Origin: Alistipes sp.
GTDB lineage: Bacteria > Bacteroidota > Bacteroidia > Bacteroidales > Rikenellaceae
Assembly: GCA_017391665.1 (NCBI GenBank)
Contig: JAFOXS010000039.1
Location: forward strand, 1-5,528
Direction of reading: 5' to 3'
DNA: 5,528 nt
Shown here: in pieces, positions 1 to 5,156 of the stretch
Position numbering within the stretch: position 1 is the first letter of the stretch
Layout of the letters: each line of letters starts with the position of its first letter
Translations under genes and position numbers: made by a program
The notes under the pieces: generated by a model
What the model saw: the letters and a program-made list of their open reading frames with translations, nothing else
The model's database searches: none
Told to the model about the DNA's origin: nothing

Positions 1-1044
1 GAGAGGCGATACGAAACCGTCCTGTGAAATGTAAACCATGCAGCCAGTCTTGCCCTCAGAGAAGAGCTTGTAAACACCCATACCCAACTCAGAGTAGTAA
101 ACCAAGTCGTAAGCGATAGGAGTCTGGCAACGAACCTCGTAACCAATCTCTACTGGGCGTGACTTAACCTTGATACCCAACTCCTTAAGCTTGTTCTCCA
201 AGAGCTCGTTGAAGATGTTAGCCTTAGATACCTTACCGAGCTCGGGGTGACCGTGATCGTCGTATGTGAAGTTGATGCCAGAGTTGCGGATCTCCTCATC
301 AGAGAGAGCGTGGAATACACCCTCAGAGATCATTGCAACACCGTAGTCGATACCCATGATCTTACGCTTGATAATTGAAGAGATAACGAGGTTAACGATC
401 TTCTCGATAGTGATCTCACTCTTGTTGAACATCTCGGGGATAACGATCATAGGATAGTGGCAAGCTGAACCGATACCAAATGCAAGGTGACCAGCCGAAC
501 GACCCATAGCAGCTACAACGAACCAGTTAGCTGATGTGCGAGCGTCGTTATATACTGCGCGACCGATAACGGTACCACCCTCCTTAGCTGACTGGTAGCC
601 GAATGTGGGCGAACCTGCGGGCAAGGGGAGGTCGTTGTCGATAGTCTTGGGAACGTGGATGTTAGCGATGGGGTACTGCTTAGCCTCGAGGAACTTAGCG
701 ATACGGTTAGCTGTAGAAGCTGTATCGTCACCACCAACGGTTACGAGCAACTTGATGTTGTTGTCCTGGAAGAATGAGAGGTTGAAGTTCTCCTCGAAGT
801 CCTTATCGGTGGGCTTGAAACGGCTCATAGTAAGGTATGAACCACCCTGGTTGAAGATGAAATCAGACTTTACGAAGTCCATATCCTCGAAACGGGGATT
901 GGGGTTGAAAAGACCTGAATAACCATAGTGCAAACCGATTACACGATAACCCTTAGCAAGGAACGTCTTAGCAACGCTACCTACAACAGTGTTCATACCA
1001 GGTGCGGGACCGCCACCTGTAAGAATAGCAATAGCCTCTTTCAT
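1..1044 (-). CDS. pfp: Pyrophosphate-dependent 6-phosphofructokinase, C-terminus cut by window edge
   Basis: This cytosolic glycolytic enzyme should phosphorylate fructose 6-phosphate to fructose 1,6-bisphosphate, probably using pyrophosphate, which makes the step reversible. The 348 residues visible start with MKEAIAILTGGGPAPGMN, the N-terminal phosphoryl-donor loop of the PfkA family. The donor signature reads GGDDTAS at residues 104-110: an Asp stands where ATP-dependent enzymes have Gly (GGDG), the classical mark of PPi use. The catalytic loop PKTIDND is at 132-138, with Lys in place of the Gly of ATP enzymes and the catalytic Asp in TIDND. MGRSAGHLA (180-188) and GYEVR (301-305) match substrate-binding segments. 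The ATG at 1044 is the natural start, since the GGGPAPGMN loop begins ten residues later. The frame stays open to base 1, so the C-terminus lies outside the window. Codons are strongly biased (GGT, AAC, AAG, CGT), suggesting high expression. The family is certain; PPi preference is inferred from the two residue substitutions. Confidence 0.95.
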   Translation of the reverse strand, partial: MKEAIAILTGGGPAPGMNTVVGSVAKTFLAKGYRVIGLHYGYSGLFNPNPRFEDMDFVKSDFIFNQGGSYLTMSRFKPTDKDFEENFNLSFFQDNNIKLLVTVGGDDTASTANRIAKFLEAKQYPIANIHVPKTIDNDLPLPAGSPTFGYQSAKEGGTVIGRAVYNDARTSANWFVVAAMGRSAGHLAFGIGSACHYPMIVIPEMFNKSEITIEKIVNLVISSIIKRKIMGIDYGVAMISEGVFHALSDEEIRNSGINFTYDDHGHPELGKVSKANIFNELLENKLKELGIKVKSRPVEIGYEVRCQTPIAYDLVYYSELGMGVYKLFSEGKTGCMVYISQDGFVSPL

Positions 1045-1088
1045 AGTGTGATATTCTATTTTAAAAATTAATGTTTCGAAAACTTCCA

Positions 1089-1096
1089 CAAAAATA
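1089..1096 (-). promoter_or_regulatory. Candidate -7 box for the phosphofructokinase gene
   Basis: Read on the minus strand, this is TATTTTTG, a match to the Bacteroidetes -7 consensus TAnnTTTG. It lies about 45 bases upstream of the ATG at 1044. A TTTG occurs further upstream (complement of 1111-1114), but the gap is only 14 bases, shorter than the roughly 19-21 usual for a -33 element. The call therefore rests on the -7 match and its position in an A/T-rich intergenic region. Confidence 0.4.
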
Positions 1097-1140
1097 GTAA
1101 AAATAAGCGTCAAAATATACCTTTATCTCTCTTTTTTTCG

Positions 1141-1148
1141 TACTTTTG
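1141..1148 (+). promoter_or_regulatory. Candidate -7 box for the first lipoprotein gene
   Basis: TACTTTTG matches the Bacteroidetes -7 consensus TAnnTTTG exactly. Transcription would begin a few bases downstream, near 1152-1158. That leaves the ATG at 1157 almost leaderless or outside the transcript and favours the ATG at 1190. No good -33 TTTG is visible at the usual distance; the nearest T-rich run is at 1122-1125. The box forms a divergent promoter region with the minus-strand box at 1089-1096. Confidence 0.5.
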
Positions 1149-1189
1149 TTCTATCTATGGCGCAAAAAGGCGTCCGTAGCCGAAAAACT

Positions 1190-2050
1190 ATGAGAAAAAA
1201 CCTTCTATTTGCCCTCTTCGGCGCAGCCTTGTTGTTTGTTTCGTGTGAGTCAAAACCCCAGGTGGGCATTCAGCTTTACTCCGTGCATCAGGATTCGGGC
1301 GATATAGCCTCCACGCTGGAGCGCCTATCGCAGATCGGCTATACAACGGTCGAGACCTTGAATGGCGGTGGCGATCCTAAGTGTTATGGCCTCACGGCCG
1401 AAGAGTTTAAGGCTCTGTGCGACAAATCATCTCTTACGATTAGTTCAACCCACGCTGCAATACAGCTTGACCCTACGGCCCAGGCCGCTACGATGGATAA
1501 GTGGCGAGCACTGTTTGCATCGCTTCGCACAATGGGTGCTTCGTATTGCGTGATGCCGGGATACTCGTTCGGTCAGACGCTTGAGGAGGTGAAGGCAAGT
1601 TGCGACTACTGCAACGAGGTGGGAGCACTGGCCAAGGAGTATGGCCTTATGCTCGGCTACCACAACCACGCCGGCGACTTTGTCGAGGTGGAGGGCGAGT
1701 TGCTGCTCGACTATGTGCTGGCACACACCGATGAGGACAAGATGTTCCTGCAGCTCGACGTGCATAATATGGGCGGACATGATCCTATGCACTACCTTAC
1801 GCACTATCCCGACCGTGTGAAATTGCTGCACCTGAAGGATGATCGCGAGCTGGGTCGCAGCGGCAAGATCGACTTCGGGAAGATTATGAAGCAGTATCGC
1901 GCTAATGGCTACAACGAGATATACGTAGAGTATGAGTTGCCGTTCCGCATTGGTGACGACGAGGCCGAGAATGAGCGCAATCTTCTGCAGTTGTGGGCAG
2001 GCCTTAAGGAGTGCTACGACTTTGTGGTGGAGCAGGGCTACGCATACTAA
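1190..2050 (+). CDS. Lipoprotein sugar phosphate isomerase/epimerase-like TIM-barrel protein (paralog 1)
   Basis: This is a predicted exported lipoprotein of the xylose-isomerase-like TIM-barrel (AP_endonuc_2) superfamily, whose members isomerise, epimerise, dehydrate or eliminate sugars using a divalent metal. The start at 1190 gives MRKN, a hydrophobic stretch and a lipobox FVSC with Cys19, a type II signal peptide. An in-frame ATG at 1157 would add eleven polar, basic residues ahead of it and sits too close to the -7 box. Residues 25-286 form the barrel. Likely metal or substrate ligands are E55 (VETL), H88 (STH), H158/H160 (GYHNH), D190 (LDVH), H214 (LHLKD) and E247/E249 (VEYE). No acidic run follows Cys19, so periplasmic rather than surface display is more likely. 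The gene is followed 59 bases later by a paralog of the same length. Compared with it, the loop after D190 is two residues shorter and lacks the Tyr-Trp pair, so substrate choice may differ. The exact reaction is unknown. Confidence 0.88.
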   Translation: MRKNLLFALFGAALLFVSCESKPQVGIQLYSVHQDSGDIASTLERLSQIGYTTVETLNGGGDPKCYGLTAEEFKALCDKSSLTISSTHAAIQLDPTAQAATMDKWRALFASLRTMGASYCVMPGYSFGQTLEEVKASCDYCNEVGALAKEYGLMLGYHNHAGDFVEVEGELLLDYVLAHTDEDKMFLQLDVHNMGGHDPMHYLTHYPDRVKLLHLKDDRELGRSGKIDFGKIMKQYRANGYNEIYVEYELPFRIGDDEAENERNLLQLWAGLKECYDFVVEQGYAY

Positions 2051-2109
2051 ATCGGTTTGTTAAGTAAACTTTTTAACACACTAATATCCAATAATTAAAA
2101 AACACGTCT

Positions 2110-2970
2110 ATGAAAAAGATTTTCTCTTTTGCTGTCATCGCTTTGGCAGCGCTTGCAATGGTGACGGGTTGTACTCCCGCTCCTAAGCAGATTGGTTTGC
2201 AGCTCTACTCTGTAAACCGTGATATGAAGGATGTTGATGCATCACTTGCAAAGGTTGCTGCTGCTGGTTACAACGTTGTTGAGACTCTCCGCAGCCCCGA
2301 GTGCTTCGGTTTGCCCGCAGCTGAGTTCAAGGCTTTGTGCGACAAGCACGGCTTGAAGATCGTATCTACTCACCACTCAATCGCTATGAACCCCGAGAAC
2401 GAGGCTGAGGTTATGAACCAGTGGCGTGCCGTATTCGAGGGTCTGAATGTTATGGGTGCAAAGTATTGCGTTATCCCCAGCTTCAAGCTCGGCGAGACTA
2501 TCGAGGATCTGAAGGCTGTATGTGACTACTTCAACAAGGTTGGTGCTCTGGCTAAGGAGTACGGTTTGAAGCTCGGTTACCACAACCACGCTTTCGAGTA
2601 TGAGGTTGTTGACGGCCAGGTTAAGTGGGAGTATATGATCGAGAACACCGATCCCGAGTCAGTATTCTTCCAGATGGATGTATATTGGACAACTCAGGGC
2701 GGTAAGAACCCCGTTGACTACCTGAAGAAGTATCCCGAGCGTATCAAGATGCTCCACATCAAGGACGATCTGGTAATCGGCGAGAGCGGCAAGATCGACT
2801 TTGAGGCTATCTTCAATCAGTTCTATAAGAACGGTTACTCTGATTTCGTTGTTGAGCAGGAGATGCCCCGCGGTCCTCAGGACGAGGATCCCGCAGCTCG
2901 TATCGCACGTATGTGGGAGGGTGTTGCCAAGAGCGCAGCTTACTTGCAGGCAGCTGAGTTCGTTAAGTAA
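2110..2970 (+). CDS. Lipoprotein sugar phosphate isomerase/epimerase-like TIM-barrel protein (paralog 2)
   Basis: This is the second copy of the exported TIM-barrel family, again 286 aa and roughly 45% identical by eye to its upstream neighbour over the barrel. The signal peptide starts MKKIFSF and ends in the lipobox VTGC with Cys21. Conserved positions include E59 (VETL), H88 (STHH), H158/H160 (GYHNH), D190 in QMDVYWT, H216 (LHIKD) and E249/E251 (VEQE), which fit the metal and substrate site of xylose-isomerase-like barrels. The DVYW motif followed by a GGKNPVDYL segment is, from memory, the usual form in this lipoprotein group, so this copy looks canonical. Its codons are much more biased (GTT, GCT, GGT, AAC) than those of the first copy, suggesting higher expression. 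It is preceded by an A/T-rich leader and followed by a strong terminator. Some relatives act on 3-keto sugars or C-glycosides; that role here is only a possibility. Confidence 0.9.
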   Translation: MKKIFSFAVIALAALAMVTGCTPAPKQIGLQLYSVNRDMKDVDASLAKVAAAGYNVVETLRSPECFGLPAAEFKALCDKHGLKIVSTHHSIAMNPENEAEVMNQWRAVFEGLNVMGAKYCVIPSFKLGETIEDLKAVCDYFNKVGALAKEYGLKLGYHNHAFEYEVVDGQVKWEYMIENTDPESVFFQMDVYWTTQGGKNPVDYLKKYPERIKMLHIKDDLVIGESGKIDFEAIFNQFYKNGYSDFVVEQEMPRGPQDEDPAARIARMWEGVAKSAAYLQAAEFVK

Positions 2971-2993
2971 TAACTCTTACTTTTCACACGATA

Positions 2994-3029
2994 GGTTGCT
3001 CGGCCCCGAGGGGTCGGGCAACTTTTTTT
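2994..3029 (+). terminator. Intrinsic (rho-independent) terminator after the lipoprotein pair
   Basis: A twelve-pair GC-rich stem is formed by 2995-3006 and 3011-3022, including two G-T wobbles, around the four-base loop CGAG. Seven T residues follow directly (3023-3029). It begins 24 bases after the stop codon at 2970. The T tract is on the plus strand, so it terminates transcription coming from the lipoprotein genes and separates them from the reductase operon downstream. Confidence 0.93.
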
Positions 3030-3106
3030 ATGTCCTATTTGGAGCGTATATATAGCGAGAATGTGAAAAAAGAGAGGGGGTGAGATTCATTGTTCGCAAA
3101 ATTTCT

Positions 3107-3114
3107 TACCTTTG
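3107..3114 (+). promoter_or_regulatory. Candidate -7 box for the reductase operon
   Basis: TACCTTTG matches the Bacteroidetes TAnnTTTG consensus. With transcription starting a few bases after it, the ATG at 3141 would have a leader of about 20 bases. An ATTG at 3089-3092 is 14 bases upstream, closer than the usual -33 spacing. The box lies downstream of the terminator at 2994-3029 and supports an independent transcription unit beginning with the 5-alpha-reductase gene. I see no convincing operator repeat around it. Confidence 0.5.
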
Positions 3115-3140
3115 TATTCGTTGATAAAAAACGCACGTTT

Positions 3141-3911
3141 ATGGATAATCTGCTTGCTTTATACACAAATTTCCTGTGGGTGATGGCCGCAATAGCCGTG
3201 GTGGTTTTTGTGGCTTTGCACTTCTTTGAGGCGGGCTATGGCTATCTGTTCGACCGTCGCTACGGGCCTCCAGTGCCAAACAAGGTGGGGTGGGTCGTTA
3301 TGGAGTCGCCCGTGTTTGTGGCTATGGCGGTGCTGTGGGCGTTGTCCGACAGGCAGTGGGAGGCGGCTCCGCTCGCACTCTTTGCAATGTTTCAGTTGCA
3401 CTACTTCCAGCGTTCGTTCATTTTCCCTCTGCTGATGCGAGGACGTTCGAAGATGCCACTCGGAATTGTGGCCTTGGGATTTGTCTTTAATACGCTCAAT
3501 GCTCTGATGCAGGGTGGATGGATATTCTATCTCTCGCCCGAGGGTTACTATGCCGACTGGTTCTCGCGACCCTTTATTTATGTGGGTGCTGCGGTATTCT
3601 TTGCCGGTATGTTTATCAATTGGCAGGCCGACTACATCATCCGCCACCTGCGCAAGGAGGGCGATACACGCCACCATATACCCCGTGGCGGTATGTTCCG
3701 CTACGTATCGTCGGCCAACTACTTCGGCGAGCTGGTCGAGTGGACGGGCTTTGCTATTGCGTCGTGGTCGTGGGCAGGAGTGGTGTTCGTGCTGTGGACT
3801 TTTGCCAATCTGGCGCCCCGCTCGGCATCGTTATACAAACGTTACGAGAAGGAGTTTGGCGAGGAGTTTACCTCATTAAAACGTAAGCGCATCATTCCCT
3901 TTATCTATTAG
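3141..3911 (+). CDS. Membrane 3-oxo-5-alpha-steroid 4-dehydrogenase (5-alpha-reductase) family protein
   Basis: This 256-aa integral membrane protein belongs to the steroid 5-alpha-reductase family, which reduces the delta4 double bond of 3-oxo-delta4 steroids with NADPH to give the flat 5-alpha (allo) product. Hydrophobic segments lie near residues 11-29, 52-68, 75-96, 104-121, 145-162 and 205-222. Family motifs are E55 in VVMESP, HYFQRS (87-92), N160 and D164 in NWQAD, R171, the signature MFRYVSSANYFGELVEW (185-201) with N193 and E197, and R227 and Y235 near the C-terminus. Many of these fall at the same positions as in human SRD5A2, as I remember its numbering. The ATG at 3141 is chosen because a TTG start at 3090 would precede the -7 box, although a purine-rich run (3071-3080) lies before that TTG. 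Only 15 bases separate it from the next gene. In gut Bacteroidales this enzyme (5AR) acts on 3-oxo-delta4 bile acids; the exact substrate here is inferred. Confidence 0.93.
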   Translation: MDNLLALYTNFLWVMAAIAVVVFVALHFFEAGYGYLFDRRYGPPVPNKVGWVVMESPVFVAMAVLWALSDRQWEAAPLALFAMFQLHYFQRSFIFPLLMRGRSKMPLGIVALGFVFNTLNALMQGGWIFYLSPEGYYADWFSRPFIYVGAAVFFAGMFINWQADYIIRHLRKEGDTRHHIPRGGMFRYVSSANYFGELVEWTGFAIASWSWAGVVFVLWTFANLAPRSASLYKRYEKEFGEEFTSLKRKRIIPFIY

Positions 3912-3926
3912 AAAACAACCTTAATA

Positions 3927-5156
3927 ATGAAAGATACAAAAGATTCTATTCTCTTTACGCCCTACAAGATGGGCCCTGTGACGCTGCGCAACCGAACGAT
4001 TCGTTCGGCGGCGTTTGAGTCTATGGGTAAGGATTTCGGTCCTACTCAGTCGCTGAAGGATTACCACGTGAGCGTGGCTCGCGGTGGCATTGGTATGACC
4101 ACATTGGCTTACGCCTCGGTCAACCGTAGCGGTATTTCGTTCAACTCGCAGTTGTGGTTGCGCGACGAGATAGTCCCCGCACTGCGTGATATTACCGATG
4201 CCGTTCATCGCGAGGGTGCTGCCGTAGGTATTCAGATAGGCCACTGCGGTAATATGACCCATTGGGATACGGCAGGTTGCTTCCCCGTATCGGCGTCGAA
4301 TGGTTTTAATCTCTACTCGCCAACGTTCCATCGTCGTCTGCGAGCATCGGAGTTGACCGAGATGGCGCGTGACTTCGGTCGTGCCGTGCGTACGGCTCAC
4401 GAGGCGGGCTTCGATAGTGTGGAGGTGCACGCAGGTCATGGTTATCTCATCTCGCAGTTCCTCTCGCCCTGGACCAACCGTCGTAGAGATGAGTTCGGTG
4501 GCTCGCTTGCCAACCGTATGCGCTTTATGAATATGTGTCTGGAGGAGGTTATGACTCAGGCGGCTCGCTGCAACATGGCCGTGCTGGTGAAGCATAATAT
4601 GGAGGATGGCTTCAAGGGTGGAATCCAGATTCCCGAGTCGATAGAGATTGCCCAGCAGATTGAGCGCTTCGGTGTTCACGGCATCGTGCTCTCATCGGGT
4701 TTCGTGTCACGTGCGCCGATGGCTGTGATGCGTGGCCGCATACCCACAAAGACGATGGGTTACTATATGGGCTGGAACGAATGGCTGCAGAAGATTGTGG
4801 TGTCGTTGTTTGGTCAGTGGATGATCAAGCAGTACGACTTCGAGGAGTGCTTCTTTCTGGAGAATGCCAAAAAGTTCCGTGCTGCACTGAAGGGCCCGCT
4901 GGTGTATGTCGGCGGTCTGGTGTCGCGCGAGGGCATTGAACGAGTGCTGGATGAGGGTTTTGAGATGGTGCAGATGGCACGTGCGCTGATCAACGATCCG
5001 GCGTTTGTGAATAAGATGCTCGAGGGCGATATGGCGACCCGTTCGGGTTGCGACCATAAGGACTACTGCATTGCGCGTATGTACTCGGTCGATATGAAGT
5101 GTTGTCACCACTGCGATAACTTGCCCAGAGTTATCCGTAAAGAGCTTGGTCTGTAA
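3927..5156 (+). CDS. NADH:flavin oxidoreductase, Old Yellow Enzyme/BaiCD-like; candidate steroid 5-beta-reductase
   Basis: This 409-aa FMN enzyme has the single TIM barrel of the Old Yellow Enzyme family, which reduces (or, in reverse, forms) C=C bonds next to a ketone. QIGHCG (103-108) corresponds to the flavin-contacting QLxHxG motif. VEVHAGHGYLISQFLSP (165-181) carries the substrate-binding pair H168/H171 and the proton donor Y173. NRRRDEFGGSLANRMRF (184-200) is the family signature. VYVGGL (327-332) and QMARALINDP (349-358) bind the FMN phosphate. It lacks the extra FAD/NAD domain of full-length BaiCD and FadH. The tail has C375, C381, C392, C393 and C396 but no canonical Cx2Cx3C iron-sulfur motif. 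An aromatic-rich segment at 277-311 may line a hydrophobic pocket. It sits between a 5-alpha-reductase gene and an SDR gene whose start overlaps this stop. That context suggests the 5-beta-reductase (5BR) of bile-acid clusters; family certain, substrate inferred. Confidence 0.9.
   Translation: MKDTKDSILFTPYKMGPVTLRNRTIRSAAFESMGKDFGPTQSLKDYHVSVARGGIGMTTLAYASVNRSGISFNSQLWLRDEIVPALRDITDAVHREGAAVGIQIGHCGNMTHWDTAGCFPVSASNGFNLYSPTFHRRLRASELTEMARDFGRAVRTAHEAGFDSVEVHAGHGYLISQFLSPWTNRRRDEFGGSLANRMRFMNMCLEEVMTQAARCNMAVLVKHNMEDGFKGGIQIPESIEIAQQIERFGVHGIVLSSGFVSRAPMAVMRGRIPTKTMGYYMGWNEWLQKIVVSLFGQWMIKQYDFEECFFLENAKKFRAALKGPLVYVGGLVSREGIERVLDEGFEMVQMARALINDPAFVNKMLEGDMATRSGCDHKDYCIARMYSVDMKCCHHCDNLPRVIRKELGL

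Noticed and set aside
605..922. 105-codon plus-strand frame within the phosphofructokinase gene
   Set aside because: It is antisense to the GGDD and PKTIDND region of a clear enzyme gene and has no promoter or family resemblance.
1074..1081. Short palindrome TTTCGAAA in the phosphofructokinase leader
   Set aside because: Eight bases in A/T-rich DNA with no second copy; not enough to call an operator.
2056..2090. Possible separate promoter between the two lipoprotein genes (TTTG at 2056-2059 with TAATATCC near 2082)
   Set aside because: The TTTG spacing is plausible but the -7 element matches only the TA of TAnnTTTG. The stronger codon bias of the second gene makes an internal promoter possible but not supported.
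3090..3140. N-terminal extension of the 5-alpha-reductase from a TTG at 3090, preceded by a purine-rich run at 3071-3080
   Set aside because: The TTG lies upstream of the TACCTTTG box, Bacteroidales rarely rely on Shine-Dalgarno sequences, and the ATG at 3141 gives the usual family length and N-terminus.
3159..3677. 172-codon minus-strand frame opposite the 5-alpha-reductase gene
   Set aside because: Its composition is His- and Gln-rich and low in structure, and the plus-strand frame carries the conserved membrane-protein motifs.
3921..4679. 252-codon open frame on the minus strand opposite the OYE-like gene
   Set aside because: It lies fully antisense to a gene with clear family motifs. 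Its translation is rich in His, Arg and Thr with no recognisable domain, as expected for a shadow of biased codons.
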